64,000 nucleotides of DNA from Chitinophagaceae bacterium (GCA_016786745.1 JAEUVS010000092.1:1-64000), one strand, 5' to 3'; shown: positions 8,639-19,297, counted from the stretch's first letter. The notes: generated by a model from the sequence alone, not told the origin. Numbers and translations: made by a program.

Positions 8639-11600
8639 ATGAAGAAACTAAACGTAGTATTAGTTCTTGTGCTTCTAATGGTTGCAGGGATACCTGCGGC
8701 CTTTGCACAAAGCCGCACTGTATCGGGGAAAATCACCGATGCAAACGGCGCTCCTATACAGGGTGCGAACGTCCTCGTAAAAGGAACTAACGTGGGTTCA
8801 ACAACGAACGCGGATGGTGACTACACCATCAACGTGCCGTCGGGTGCAACTACACTGGTAGTTTCGTACGTTGGACACACCACGCAGGAGTTACCTATTT
8901 CAGGTCGCAACTCTATCAGTGTTACCCTTATTGAAGATAATGGTGAACTGGAGAGAGTTGTGGTAACGGCGCTCGGTATTCAGAAAACTCAGAAAGCCCT
9001 GGGTTTCTCGCAAACAACAGTGGGTGGTGAAAATTTCACACAAGCTCGTGAAATCAGCACCGCTAACGCACTTGCGGGAAGAGTTGCCGGTGTTAACGTA
9101 ACTAAAATCGCTTCTGGTCCCGGTGGATCTTCGCGCGTGGTAATACGCGGTGCGAAAACACTCGGTTCCACACTTAACCAGCCCCTGTATGTTGTGGATG
9201 GAGTTCCCATTGACAACAGCAACTTCGGCCAGGCCGGTGTTTGGGGTGGTGCCGACCAGGGAGATGGTATGAGCAGTATTAACCCTGACGACATCGAATC
9301 AATGACCGTTCTTAAAGGTGCGAGTGCCGCGGCTCTTTATGGTTCACGCGCTGCGAACGGTGTAATTCTTATTACTACTAAAAAAGGTATGGGCCGCAAG
9401 GGTATTGGTGTAGAAGTAAACTCAAACTATGTATTTGAGAAAGTGAACAACCTCACTGACTTCCAGACAGAATTCGGAAGTGGTGGTATGGTGGGCTCTA
9501 CACTTCAAACCCAGGTTCCAAAATTTGCTGAATCTATCGAAGAACACTGGAACAACTGGTGGGGACTTGGCGCATGGGGGCCAAGACTTGGTAGCGGGAA
9601 TGTTGTTCAATTCGATGGTGTAACAAGACCTTATACATATAAAGGTGACAACTGGGATCGCTTCTACGAAACCGGTAGCACTTTCACCAACACTGTGTCG
9701 CTCACAGGTGGTTCAGCAGAACAGAACTTCAGGTTCTCTGCTTCAAGCCTGCAGAATGAAGGTGTAATTCCTAATTCAGGTTTCGACAGGATCAACCTTT
9801 CTCTTGCAGCAACTGCAAAAATGTTTAAGAAACTTTCTTTCAATACCAAGGTTCTCTACTCTAATGAGAAAGCCAAGAACAGGCCGAACCTTTCTGACTC
9901 GCCAGGTAACGGTATCCTCACTCTTTACTACCTGCCAGGCGACATGGATGTTCGCGACCTTATCGGCGATCCCAAGAAACCCGGTGCAGTTCCCCAGGGT
10001 GATCAGCAAGCTGAACAGGGTCTTACCATTTTTGATGGCAAACCTCCCGGAGAAGAGTTCCAGATCAACTACAACCTGTGGACTCAAAACCCATACTGGG
10101 CAGCTTACCAGCAGATCAATACCGATACACGCGACCGCGTAATCGCTACTGGTGAATTGAGATATGACATCACTGACTTCCTGTACTTGTCAGGACAGGC
10201 AGGTATGGACTGGTACACACTCAGGGGTACTCAACTTACACCCCAGGGTACAGGGCACAACCGAGGTGGTTCAATGTCGGAAAGAGAGTTCCGCACACGT
10301 GAAGTTAACCTTCAGTACATGTTAGGTTTCAACAAAACCTTCAGCAAAATCGGGGTGAACGCGTTTGTGGGTGGTAACAGGATGCGCCGCCAGAATGAGA
10401 ACATCTCGGCTGATGGTACGAACTTCAACATTCCATTGTTCCCGGCTATTACCAACTCCAACCTTAAGAGCTATGGTTATGGTTTCGGTAAAATGGGTAT
10501 CAACTCGCTTTTCGGTTCCGTGGAACTTAACTATAACGAATATCTTTTCGTTACCGGTACAGCACGTAAAGACTGGTTCTCCGTGTTGAATCCAAACGAC
10601 AACAGTATTCTTTATCCGTCAGTGAACGCAAGCTTTGTATTCACTGATGCGTTCGATGGTCTGCCTTCCGTAATCAGCTACGGTAAAATCCGCGGATCAT
10701 GGGCGCAGGTGGGTAACGTAAACTCAGTAGGTCCATACAGCACCAAGCTCACATATAGTGCAGGACTTACTCACCTTGGCTTACCGCTTGCAGGTAACAC
10801 ATCCGGAACAAACTTCCCGAATCCTGATTTGAAACCGTTTACTTCTACAGAAACAGAAGTTGGTCTCGACATCAGGTTCTTCAATAACAGGTTGGGAGTT
10901 GACTTCACTTACTACTCGCAGAAAACAACTGATGATATCCTTGATGCAAGTATTTCAAGAGCGTCCGGATATGTATCACACTCTGTGAACCTCGGCCAGA
11001 TTACTAACAAGGGTATTGAATTACTCTTGACTGGTACCCCGATCAAGAGTGAAGTACAGTGGGATGTATCACTCAACTTCGCTAAGAACAACAGTAATGT
11101 TGTATCTCTCATCGAGGGTCAGACTGAACTGTCAGGCGAAGAGCCCAGGACAAGAACAGTATTCATCAAACACATCGTTGGATATCCTTATGGTATGATC
11201 ACTGGTATCAGTCAGTCGATTGATCCCGCATCTGGTCTGCCTGTATTCAACGAAGATGGCGCTCCTATAACTGATGGAAGCTATAAGATTCTTGGAAACG
11301 GTGTTCCCGATTTCACAGGCGGTTTGAACAACTCATTCACATGGAGAAACCTGAACCTCACATTCCTGATCGACTTCAAATCGGGTGGTGATATTTACTC
11401 AGGTACCAATGTGAGAATGACACAAGCCGGATTCACCAAAGAATCACTGATGGGCCGCGAAGGTGAAGAACCATTGACTGTAACAGGAGTTATTGCCGAT
11501 GCTAACGAACCTACAGGATTCAAACCATTCACAAAAACGCTCACACCAGGTGAAGCTGCCAACTACTGGAGTACACTTGGCGACAGGGCTGCTGAGCATT

Positions 11601-11854
11601 TTATATATGATGCATCTTTCATTAAGCTCAGGCAGGTGACTTTAGGATATCAGCTTCCTAAGAAAATTCTTGGAAAGACGCCTTTACAGAACCTGATGGT
11701 TTCATTTGTTGCACGTAACCTGGCTATTCTTAAAAAGAATACGCCGAATATCGATCCTGAGTCGAGCTACACAAGCTCTAACTCACAGGGTCTTGACTAC
11801 TTCGGTTTCCCGGCTACACGCACGTATGGTTTCAACATAAGGGCAAACTTCTAA
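8639..11854 (+). CDS. SusC-like TonB-dependent outer-membrane glycan transporter
   Basis: The protein has 1071 residues and imports oligosaccharides across the outer membrane with energy from TonB/ExbBD. Residues 1-23 are a signal peptide. A carboxypeptidase-regulatory-like domain (about 28-105; RTVSGKITDANGAPIQGANV) marks the SusC/RagA class. The plug domain (about 115-230) carries the SusC signature YVVDGVPID and the family motif VLKGASAAALYGSRAANG. The rest is the 22-strand barrel, which ends in an aromatic residue (RANF) as outer-membrane barrels do. susD follows after 19 bp, so both form one operon. By context the cargo should be manno-oligosaccharides released by the GH26 enzyme. Confidence 0.95.
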   Translation: MKKLNVVLVLVLLMVAGIPAAFAQSRTVSGKITDANGAPIQGANVLVKGTNVGSTTNADGDYTINVPSGATTLVVSYVGHTTQELPISGRNSISVTLIEDNGELERVVVTALGIQKTQKALGFSQTTVGGENFTQAREISTANALAGRVAGVNVTKIASGPGGSSRVVIRGAKTLGSTLNQPLYVVDGVPIDNSNFGQAGVWGGADQGDGMSSINPDDIESMTVLKGASAAALYGSRAANGVILITTKKGMGRKGIGVEVNSNYVFEKVNNLTDFQTEFGSGGMVGSTLQTQVPKFAESIEEHWNNWWGLGAWGPRLGSGNVVQFDGVTRPYTYKGDNWDRFYETGSTFTNTVSLTGGSAEQNFRFSASSLQNEGVIPNSGFDRINLSLAATAKMFKKLSFNTKVLYSNEKAKNRPNLSDSPGNGILTLYYLPGDMDVRDLIGDPKKPGAVPQGDQQAEQGLTIFDGKPPGEEFQINYNLWTQNPYWAAYQQINTDTRDRVIATGELRYDITDFLYLSGQAGMDWYTLRGTQLTPQGTGHNRGGSMSEREFRTREVNLQYMLGFNKTFSKIGVNAFVGGNRMRRQNENISADGTNFNIPLFPAITNSNLKSYGYGFGKMGINSLFGSVELNYNEYLFVTGTARKDWFSVLNPNDNSILYPSVNASFVFTDAFDGLPSVISYGKIRGSWAQVGNVNSVGPYSTKLTYSAGLTHLGLPLAGNTSGTNFPNPDLKPFTSTETEVGLDIRFFNNRLGVDFTYYSQKTTDDILDASISRASGYVSHSVNLGQITNKGIELLLTGTPIKSEVQWDVSLNFAKNNSNVVSLIEGQTELSGEEPRTRTVFIKHIVGYPYGMITGISQSIDPASGLPVFNEDGAPITDGSYKILGNGVPDFTGGLNNSFTWRNLNLTFLIDFKSGGDIYSGTNVRMTQAGFTKESLMGREGEEPLTVTGVIADANEPTGFKPFTKTLTPGEAANYWSTLGDRAAEHFIYDASFIKLRQVTLGYQLPKKILGKTPLQNLMVSFVARNLAILKKNTPNIDPESSYTSSNSQGLDYFGFPATRTYGFNIRANF

Positions 11855-11873
11855 AACTGTTAAAGAAACAAGT

Positions 11874-13523
11874 ATGAAGAAAAATATCAAAAGTTTAATA
11901 ATAGGGACGTCGATCGTTGGTCTCGTGGGCGCAGGCATAGCGTGTAACACGGATGAGCTGAAGGGACTAAACGTGAACCCGCAGGCGCTCGATAATGTTG
12001 ATCCCAACTTCCTGTTTACATCGGTAGAGCTCGGTGCCGCATCAGGCGGTACATTGGGTGACAACCGTTACATAGACTGGCGTACTAACATCAACTTCGC
12101 GGGTTATGCTATTCAACAACTGGCAAGCACCGGCGGTGAACTTGGTGAGAAATACGTTGAAAGTGGTTCAACTTTCGAAAGCTCCAACGCGCCATTCGAA
12201 TTCATCTATGCCGACCAGCTGAAGAATATTTCGGTAATCTTCAAATCAACTGGTGCCGGTGGCGCTTATGAGGGCAAGTTCAATAACATGGTACAGGCAG
12301 CGAGAATTGTAAGAGCATTCCTGTTCCACCGTCTCACTGACTACTATGGAAACATTCCATATTTCGAGTCTATGAAGGCAGCAGAAGGTTTATATTTTCC
12401 GCACTACGATTCGCAGGAATCTATCTACCAGGATTTGCTGAAAGAGTTGGATGAAGCAACTGCTGCTATCAAAGATCCAGCTGATGCCAATGAAGAAGTA
12501 GAACATACCGCGTTTGCAAGAGCCGACATCTATTTCGATGGCGATCTCAGCAAATGGAGGAAATGGGGCAATTCATTGATGCTTCGCCTCGGTATGCGCG
12601 TAGCAGATGTAAAATCCGACTGGGCCAATACATACGTATCAAAAGCAGTTGCAAATGGTGTGATGACAAGCAATGCCGACAACGTGTTTGTTCCGATGGC
12701 CGAAGCGCCAAGCTTGTGGACAAGCCAGAATGGTATTTCCCGCGCGTTCATACCTGGTGACGGTGGACAGACAGCGTTCGTTAGTAAAACACTTGTTGAC
12801 ATGCTGAAAGGTCCTAATACTGGTTCAACAGCAGACGACGATCCAAGATTGATGGTTTTACTCGGCGGTATTATTGACTGGACTCCAAATGGCTTTAGCC
12901 CATTCCCTGGCGGCGACGATCCGCTGAATCAGAAAGGTATGCCGAATGGTAAAAACCAGACTGATCTTGAAACTATCGAAGGTCATGCTCCGCTCGATTT
13001 GAACACTACGTATTCAAAAATCAATCCTTTGCTGATGGACCGTGATGAACCCTACATGCTCATGAACTATGGAGAAGTAGAGTTGTTACAGGCTGAAGCA
13101 ATCGAAAGAGGGATCGGAACAGTTCCCGGTACAGCCCAGGCACACTACGAAGCAGGCGTAAAAGCTTCTATGCAGATGTACACTCCATATGAGGGTAAAG
13201 CAACAGGTGCGTTAACTGTAAGCGATGCTGCAGTAAACGGTTACCTGGCGCAGTTCCCATACCAGGGTGGCGATGATGGTCTTGAGCAGATTGGAAACCA
13301 GATGTGGCTCAACCACTACATGAACTGGTGGGAAGCATGGAGCGAATGGAGAAGAACTGGTTATCCTGTTTTAACACCGGTTGTTTATCCAGGTAACTCA
13401 ACAGGTGGAACAATCCCGGTTAGATTGAAATATCCGAATGCTGAAGTTGCAGGTAATCCAAACTTTAGCGCTGGTTCAAGTCCGAACGATTTCACTACCA
13501 GGGTATGGTGGGATGTAGATTAA
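11874..13523 (+). CDS. SusD-like surface glycan-binding lipoprotein (SusD_2 type)
   Basis: The protein has 549 residues with a lipobox cysteine at C24 (GAGIAC). The mature N-terminus (LNVNPQALDNVDPNFLFT) and the following TPR-like helices fit the SusD_2 branch rather than classical SusD. It forms the lid over the SusC barrel and binds the glycan at the cell surface. A conserved Trp-rich region lies near the C-terminus (NHYMNWWEAWSEWRRTGYP). It is cotranscribed with susC. A strong hairpin terminator follows 25 bp after the stop. Family and role are well supported; the ligand is inferred from the locus. Confidence 0.92.
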   Translation: MKKNIKSLIIGTSIVGLVGAGIACNTDELKGLNVNPQALDNVDPNFLFTSVELGAASGGTLGDNRYIDWRTNINFAGYAIQQLASTGGELGEKYVESGSTFESSNAPFEFIYADQLKNISVIFKSTGAGGAYEGKFNNMVQAARIVRAFLFHRLTDYYGNIPYFESMKAAEGLYFPHYDSQESIYQDLLKELDEATAAIKDPADANEEVEHTAFARADIYFDGDLSKWRKWGNSLMLRLGMRVADVKSDWANTYVSKAVANGVMTSNADNVFVPMAEAPSLWTSQNGISRAFIPGDGGQTAFVSKTLVDMLKGPNTGSTADDDPRLMVLLGGIIDWTPNGFSPFPGGDDPLNQKGMPNGKNQTDLETIEGHAPLDLNTTYSKINPLLMDRDEPYMLMNYGEVELLQAEAIERGIGTVPGTAQAHYEAGVKASMQMYTPYEGKATGALTVSDAAVNGYLAQFPYQGGDDGLEQIGNQMWLNHYMNWWEAWSEWRRTGYPVLTPVVYPGNSTGGTIPVRLKYPNAEVAGNPNFSAGSSPNDFTTRVWWDVD

Positions 13524-13548
13524 TGAAGATAGATCGATAACTAATATG

Positions 13549-13574
13549 AAAAGCCCCTGCAGACAGGGGCTTTT
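13549..13574 (+). terminator. Intrinsic terminator after susCD
   Basis: AAAAGCCCCTG and CAGGGGCTTTT form a perfect 11-bp stem around a four-base loop (CAGA). The right arm ends in TTTT. It lies 25 bases after the susD stop and can act in both directions, so it may also serve the convergent FG-GAP operon. Confidence 0.85.
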
Positions 13575-13593
13575 CTATTGCATTGCTTTCTCC

Positions 13594-13627
13594 GCTGATC
13601 CCTCACCCTTTGGGTTCGGGATGACAG
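13594..13627. repeat. Intergenic repeat, copy A (short form)
   Basis: GCTGATCCCTCAC (13594-13606) and TTCGGGATGACAG (13615-13627) are separated by 8 bases. The same two 13-mers in the same order occur at 36084-36128, 19 bases apart. The element lies between two convergent genes, in no coding frame of either. It is a dispersed intergenic repeat of unknown function. Confidence 0.7.
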
Positions 13628-13629
13628 TG

Positions 13630-16600
13630 TTACAATTTTTTCCGGAACATTAATACCTTATCATTATTTCTCGCAACAAGCAGCATCTTGTTAATCATCA
13701 CAGCGTCGCGAACTTCGCCGGTGGTAATAATTCCCGCCTGTGAAGGAGCAACAAAACTGAAAGATTTGTCATTGATATTTTTCAGCAACACACCTTTGCT
13801 TGCGTTGTGTCTCCCTGCCTGCGGCTTCAATGCATAAAAATTTCCGCCGAGCCAGATATCTTTTTTTGAATCTCCATCTAAATCGTCAACAACAATTCCA
13901 AATACAGGCGACAGCTGTGCTTCAACAGGAAGTGCCTGCAACTCAAAATTCCCATTGTTATTCCACAACACTGAACTTTGCATATTGTTTGCCTCGTATT
14001 TTATGGCATTGGCGCGTTGTTCAGGCGTAAAAAGCGATTCGTAAGTTTTTTTGCCGTAGTCTTCATACTTAAGAATTTGTTTCCGCAGAAATGGCAACTG
14101 CGAAGTGAGCTCGGGTTTTGTCGCGAAGGGATATGATACTGAATCCATGGGTGGATACCAGTTGATGATAAATTCGCTTTTGCCGTTTTTATCGAAATCA
14201 TTTACGAACATGGTTAGGGGCCTCGATGGAGTGGCTTTGAATTTTGTATTCAATCCCCAGTTACCCGCTACAAAATCTATATCGCCATCGCCGTCCACAT
14301 CGGCTGCTTCAATGCGGTTCCACCAGCCGTTACTGTTAGGAACCACTACCTGCCTGTCGAAGGTTCCGTTTTCATTGTAATAGATATGAATCGGCATCCA
14401 GTCGCCTACCACAACCAGATCTTTGTCACCATCAGCATCAACATCGGCCCACGAAGCATCTGTAACCATCCCGATATTTCCCAATGATTGAGGGGCGATA
14501 TCTGTCCACACTCCGCGGTCATTCACCAACAAATACGAGCGGGGCGGCAACCCGTAATTCCCCGGAACATTTCGTGCACCAAGAAATAGGTCGTCATCAC
14601 CATCATTATCGATATCGCCGGCTTCAACAGTAGAAAAATTTCCGATTACGGGAGGTATAGCCTGGGGCGCTGCCGTAAAGGTGCCGGCGCCGTTGTTTAG
14701 ATAGAGTCGCAACAGGAAGTTTGCTTTATTTACACCGGGTTCATTGCCACCGGAACCAATAACGAGGTCGGCATCGCCATCTTTATCGTAATCCAGTAAT
14801 GCACCGCAGGTGCTTTCAAAAAACGCATCCCTGAGGAATGCGGCGTTCGGCATAAAACGAAACTTTCCACCGGGCTGCTGTATAAACAATTTGCAGGGGT
14901 CATTTTTAGCGCCTAATAAAATGAAGTCTTCCAGTTGGTCTTTGTTTACATCGCCTTTAATGATGCGCGGACCCTCTGTAGAAAGCATTCTTATCAAAAG
15001 AATCTCATCGTCAAAATCATTATGCATGTTTTCCTTGTGAACTGCGCTGCCTTCGATGGCCTGTTGTGTTATATCAGAGAACAAGGGCGTGGAAACATGA
15101 GGATTGTTTCCGGCAGGCCGCGCATCGGCATTTTTTAGCGTAATGGTTTGATCGGTTTTTACCTGGGTTAGCACCTGCGATTTGTTATCGGGCCATGTTA
15201 CCCATAATGTGTCGACAACCGTTGCATTACCAGTACCGAAAAGCAGGTTTGGTTCGATGCTGCTCTGAAATCCACGTGTATTGTAGTTCTGCAACACGTT
15301 AAGGTTTTCCTTCATTTTTATTTTTACCTGTGCGCCTATGCCAAAACGGTTTTTATCAGTTCCCTGGAAACGAACTTTCAAAAAATGATTCTCCTTATTT
15401 GTGGTCGCTTCGTTGCGGTAGATAAAACTTTTAGCGTTAATATTATTTACCACGAGGTCTTCATCGCCATCATTGTCGAGGTCGCCATACGCAGCGCCAT
15501 TGCTGTATGAAAGATCCGGTAATCCCAGCTTTGTGGCGTTGTTACTGAATGTTAGGTTGCCACTGTTGAGAAACGCGTAGTTCTGCAACGGCTGTGCAGG
15601 AATCGCAGAAATAAACTTATTGTAGTCAAAGCTTCCATGCCTGTTGCTGGTAAAACTTTTTACTTCGTTGCCAAGAAATTCAAGAAAATCCATCGACATA
15701 ATATCTCTCAGGATGCCGTTGCTTACGAAAATGTCTTTCCTGCCGTCATTTTCAAAGTCAAATATCAACGCTCCCCAGCTCCAGTCGGTAGCGGCTACTC
15801 CCGACAGCAATCCGATCTCTTCAAAGTCTGCGGCACCATTGTTTAAATGCAAACAATTTTGTGTGATCTGGTAATGATAGTTTGCCCTGTATTTTAAATC
15901 TTCGAGGTGATAGGGATCAAAGGCCATCGTTGTTTTTAGCCGCCAGTTATCGCCGGGAAGCATGTCGGTTGTAAATATCTCAGGAGATCCATCGTTGTTG
16001 AGGTCTGCGATATCGGCGCCCATGCTCGAGGTGGAGCAGTAATTTATTCTTGAAGTAAGTTCTTCTGAAAATTTTCCGTTTCCCCTGTTGATATATAAAT
16101 AGTCGCGTTCCCAAAAATCGTTGCTCACATAGATATCCGGCAGGTTGTCGCCATTGAGATCCGACACTGCAACTCCAAGTCCGAAAGCAATATCACTGCT
16201 GTAAATGCCTGCTTCGAGGGTAACATCCGTGAATGTGTTGCCATCGTTCCGCATCAGTTTATGTCCGCCAGGTGAAGCCTGCTCGCGAACTTTTCTGTAC
16301 AATTCAATTTTCGCCGGATCGCGGAAGCTGTTATTCAAAATGTAGCAATCGAGATCACCATCCATATCATAGTCGAAAAAGGCGGCGTGGGTGGTGTAGC
16401 CTTCATTATCGAGATTATATTCCTTCGCCTTTTCAGTAAAAGTGAGATTGCCGTTATTGATGAATAATTCGTTTTTCTTGTTGTTTCTGTCTACATCTCC
16501 CGAGTTGCAAACATATATGTCGAGCAGGCCATCGTTGTTTACATCGGCCATCGTGACACCTGTGCTCCATTCCATGGTACCTCCCACGCCGGCCCTGTCG

Positions 16601-16917
16601 GTTATATCCTCGAAAACGAAATTTCCTTTATTCAGGTAAAGTTTGTTTTTCTTCTGGTTCGCTGTGAAATACAGGTCAGGCAGTGAATCGTTATTGATAT
16701 CGCCTATGGCCACGCCGCCGCCGTTATAAAAATTGCGATAGGTGAGAATGTTGAATTTTTCTCCGTCGGTTACATCGTTTGAAAAATCGATTTTTGTATC
16801 CGCGGCATCAAGCAGCTGAAAAAGTGGTGATGCAGGGGACCCCGAATTTGTTGATTCTTTGTTTTCGCAGGCGCCCAGAAAAACGCAACAAAGCAGCCAC
16901 ATGTAGTTTGGCCTCAT
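13630..16917 (-). CDS. FG-GAP/VCBS repeat lipoprotein with ASPIC/UnbV domain
   Basis: The protein has 1095 residues. A lipobox (FLGAC, cysteine about 17) makes it a lipoprotein. It carries many FG-GAP/VCBS repeats with the calcium-binding pattern DxNxDGxxD, for example DINNDSLPD, DVNNDGLLD, DYDMDGDLD and DVDGDGDID. These would build one or two beta-propellers. An ASPIC/UnbV domain lies at about 515-605. Such proteins are common next to SusCD pairs in Bacteroidota and probably bind glycans or support surface assembly, but a defined role is not known. The second FG-GAP gene lies 4 bp upstream on the same strand, so they form an operon. Confidence 0.85.
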   Translation of the reverse strand: MRPNYMWLLCCVFLGACENKESTNSGSPASPLFQLLDAADTKIDFSNDVTDGEKFNILTYRNFYNGGGVAIGDINNDSLPDLYFTANQKKNKLYLNKGNFVFEDITDRAGVGGTMEWSTGVTMADVNNDGLLDIYVCNSGDVDRNNKKNELFINNGNLTFTEKAKEYNLDNEGYTTHAAFFDYDMDGDLDCYILNNSFRDPAKIELYRKVREQASPGGHKLMRNDGNTFTDVTLEAGIYSSDIAFGLGVAVSDLNGDNLPDIYVSNDFWERDYLYINRGNGKFSEELTSRINYCSTSSMGADIADLNNDGSPEIFTTDMLPGDNWRLKTTMAFDPYHLEDLKYRANYHYQITQNCLHLNNGAADFEEIGLLSGVAATDWSWGALIFDFENDGRKDIFVSNGILRDIMSMDFLEFLGNEVKSFTSNRHGSFDYNKFISAIPAQPLQNYAFLNSGNLTFSNNATKLGLPDLSYSNGAAYGDLDNDGDEDLVVNNINAKSFIYRNEATTNKENHFLKVRFQGTDKNRFGIGAQVKIKMKENLNVLQNYNTRGFQSSIEPNLLFGTGNATVVDTLWVTWPDNKSQVLTQVKTDQTITLKNADARPAGNNPHVSTPLFSDITQQAIEGSAVHKENMHNDFDDEILLIRMLSTEGPRIIKGDVNKDQLEDFILLGAKNDPCKLFIQQPGGKFRFMPNAAFLRDAFFESTCGALLDYDKDGDADLVIGSGGNEPGVNKANFLLRLYLNNGAGTFTAAPQAIPPVIGNFSTVEAGDIDNDGDDDLFLGARNVPGNYGLPPRSYLLVNDRGVWTDIAPQSLGNIGMVTDASWADVDADGDKDLVVVGDWMPIHIYYNENGTFDRQVVVPNSNGWWNRIEAADVDGDGDIDFVAGNWGLNTKFKATPSRPLTMFVNDFDKNGKSEFIINWYPPMDSVSYPFATKPELTSQLPFLRKQILKYEDYGKKTYESLFTPEQRANAIKYEANNMQSSVLWNNNGNFELQALPVEAQLSPVFGIVVDDLDGDSKKDIWLGGNFYALKPQAGRHNASKGVLLKNINDKSFSFVAPSQAGIITTGEVRDAVMINKMLLVARNNDKVLMFRKKL

Positions 16918-16921
16918 TTAA

Positions 16922-18427
16922 TTATTTTTTTTGTGTGAATATCCCGTTGCTGGCGGAGCCGAGAAATGCTCCCCATGCAACATCTTTTTTAATTTTCACA
17001 GGCGTTTCTATCCGTTTTATTATCATGCCCAGGAACAGTAGCAGGTCGGCATGATGATAATACTGGCAATTGATAATATCGAGATAACCATTTCCATCGA
17101 GATCGCCTATCCACGGAGTTGAAAATATATTCTTAACACCTTTGCCTTCATCAATTACCTCAACTCTTTTTTTCCGGAATTCAATGAATATTAGTTTGTT
17201 CACTACCTCTCTCGGTGGAGTCGATGCATAGCCTAATGAACAATCGAATTCATTAACGCTCAATATCACTTCATCACGTCCGTCGTTATCCAGGTCATAA
17301 ACCACCGGCGAAGAAAAACCGGTACATCCTATCGAATCCTCATATTCAACGTTCCCATTCGCCCCATTTAACATTACCTGCAGCGAACCTGTGCTGTTCG
17401 GCCATTGTCCCTTACTAACAAACGTAAAAAAATCAGGAACGTCATCATCTGTAAAATATCCTACGGCGAAATTGTCGCTGCATTCTGTGCCCGGAAATGT
17501 TTTCGTCCACAGCGTATGGTGATCGCGGCCATCTATTGCAAAGGCCTTGCTGCCATGCGTAATTGCTATAATGTCGAGGTAACCATCTTTGGTAACATCC
17601 GCAAGCGTTGGCGGTGCAATAAATCCGTGACCTGTTTCGGTAGCAACTACTTTCGCTGCTGAGAGTTTCTTTGCTTTCAGGTCGGAGACCGTGGTGACAT
17701 AAAGACTTCCTGAAATGGTTTCGCCACCCGTACCGAACACAATATTTAATTCTTTGCCACCGGGTTGCGAAAAACAAAGCGGCGTCATGTACGATTCTTT
17801 GCCATCGGGCATCGTGTCGGCAGCAATTACATTCCCGGTTTTACAATCAAATATGATCAGCACGCCGGGATACCTGTTTCTTGTTTCGTAAGGATTCGCG
17901 AGAGCATTACCGCCGTTAACGGTAAGCAGGTCCTGAATTCCATCACCGTTCTGATCCGGAACGAGCACGCTGTTATTGAAATTATACCGGGCATATTTCA
18001 GTATCGAATCATCTTTGTATTTGTCTGAGTTATACGTCCAAATCACCGCGCCTGTTTTGCCGTCCAACGCTTTCAACTGGGGTGAACGACCGCCGATAAA
18101 TATATCACCGATGCTGTCGCCGTTGATATCGCAGAACGTAGCCGATCCAAACACCTGGTCTATGGAATGCTGTTTCCAGAGCAGGTTTCCTGTTTTTCCA
18201 TCAAAGGCAACAATGCCCATATCGCTTTCCTGGAATTCGTTTTTTCCGGCGCCCATTACTATGTCGAGCGTGCCGTCTTTATTAAGATCTTCTGTTCGCG
18301 GCGAAGACTGTGATCCGATTACGGGAAAATTCTGACTCCAGATTATCTCACTTTTTTTTCTACCATTTCCTGAACAGGCAACCAAAACAAAAGCAGTTAG
18401 TATTGGTAAATAAAGTCCTATTTTCAT
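16922..18427 (-). CDS. FG-GAP/PQQ-like beta-propeller lipoprotein
   Basis: The protein has 501 residues from the ATG at 18427. An upstream in-frame ATG at 18448 would add seven residues (MFGIFIS) before the lipoprotein signal and is less likely. The lipobox cysteine lies about residue 18 (VLVAC). Repeats of the type FDGKTGNLLW and LDGKTGAVIW resemble PQQ-binding quinoprotein blades, while DLNKDGTLD, DINGDSIGD and DLDGNGYLD are FG-GAP calcium loops. It is therefore a mixed propeller, without sign of a redox enzyme. It is the first gene of an operon with the ASPIC/UnbV protein and diverges from the esterase gene with 27 bp between the starts. Confidence 0.75.
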   Translation of the reverse strand: MKIGLYLPILTAFVLVACSGNGRKKSEIIWSQNFPVIGSQSSPRTEDLNKDGTLDIVMGAGKNEFQESDMGIVAFDGKTGNLLWKQHSIDQVFGSATFCDINGDSIGDIFIGGRSPQLKALDGKTGAVIWTYNSDKYKDDSILKYARYNFNNSVLVPDQNGDGIQDLLTVNGGNALANPYETRNRYPGVLIIFDCKTGNVIAADTMPDGKESYMTPLCFSQPGGKELNIVFGTGGETISGSLYVTTVSDLKAKKLSAAKVVATETGHGFIAPPTLADVTKDGYLDIIAITHGSKAFAIDGRDHHTLWTKTFPGTECSDNFAVGYFTDDDVPDFFTFVSKGQWPNSTGSLQVMLNGANGNVEYEDSIGCTGFSSPVVYDLDNDGRDEVILSVNEFDCSLGYASTPPREVVNKLIFIEFRKKRVEVIDEGKGVKNIFSTPWIGDLDGNGYLDIINCQYYHHADLLLFLGMIIKRIETPVKIKKDVAWGAFLGSASNGIFTQKK

Positions 18428-18454
18428 TGAAATAAATATACCGAACATCTACTT

Positions 18455-19297
18455 ATGAGAATAATACTTTCTTTATTGATCATTTTCATTTTCGCTCTCA
18501 GCGGAATGTCGCAAACGCAGGTGATTCCCCTATGGAAAAACGGCGCACCGGGATTTGAAAATAAAAGGAACGAAAAAGAAGAGGCGAAAGATTACTGGGT
18601 AAAGAACGTTCATAATCCGTCACTCACTGTATTTGCTCCACCAGCCGGCACGGCTAACGGAACAGCTGTTGTTGTTTGCCCCGGTGGAGGTCACCGCCTG
18701 CTGGTGTATACGGCCGAAGGCGTTGAGCCAGCCGAATTTCTCAACAAGCTGGGCATTACTGTATTCGTTCTTAAATACAGGTTGGCAAGAGAAGAAGGTT
18801 CGCCATATTCGCTCGATAAACATATGCGCGAAGACGCGCTAAGGGCGATAAGGTTGGTGAGAAGCGTGGCATCCACGTACAAACTCGATTCGAATAAGAT
18901 TGGTATGATGGGTTTCTCTGCCGGCGGAGAGGTGGTTTCATCTGTTGCTTATGCATCGGGTTTGGGTGATGCTTCCGCCACCGACCCGGTCGACCGCTTA
19001 AACGGAAAGCCGGATTTTCAAATCTTAGTTTACCCGGGACCGTTAGGAATTCCTGAGAAAATACCTGCGGATGCACCACCGGCTTTTTTAGTGGCGGCCA
19101 ATGATGATCCGTGTTGCGCAGTTCCTACATTGAATGTATTGGTTAGATACCAGGAGGCCAAAAGACCCGTTGAGGCGCATATGTACTCAAAGGGAAATCA
19201 CGCGTTTAACATGGGCTACAGGTCCGATCTTAAAACAATTAAAGGATGGCCGCAAAGACTTGCCGATTGGCTGGAGGATAATCTTTTAAAAAAATGA
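18455..19297 (+). CDS. Secreted alpha/beta-hydrolase, probable carbohydrate esterase
   Basis: The protein has 280 residues. A signal peptide (about 1-20) is followed by an alpha/beta-hydrolase fold. The oxyanion-hole motif is CPGGGH (75-80), the nucleophile is S155 in GFSAGG, the acid is D217 or D218 in AANDDP, and the histidine is H249 in GNHAF. This arrangement fits the BD-FAE/acetyl-esterase-like group. In this setting a likely role is removal of acetyl groups from mannan in the periplasm so that GH enzymes can act. Activity and ester specificity are inferred. Its stop lies 5 bp from the end of the convergent epimerase gene. Confidence 0.75.
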   Translation: MRIILSLLIIFIFALSGMSQTQVIPLWKNGAPGFENKRNEKEEAKDYWVKNVHNPSLTVFAPPAGTANGTAVVVCPGGGHRLLVYTAEGVEPAEFLNKLGITVFVLKYRLAREEGSPYSLDKHMREDALRAIRLVRSVASTYKLDSNKIGMMGFSAGGEVVSSVAYASGLGDASATDPVDRLNGKPDFQILVYPGPLGIPEKIPADAPPAFLVAANDDPCCAVPTLNVLVRYQEAKRPVEAHMYSKGNHAFNMGYRSDLKTIKGWPQRLADWLEDNLLKK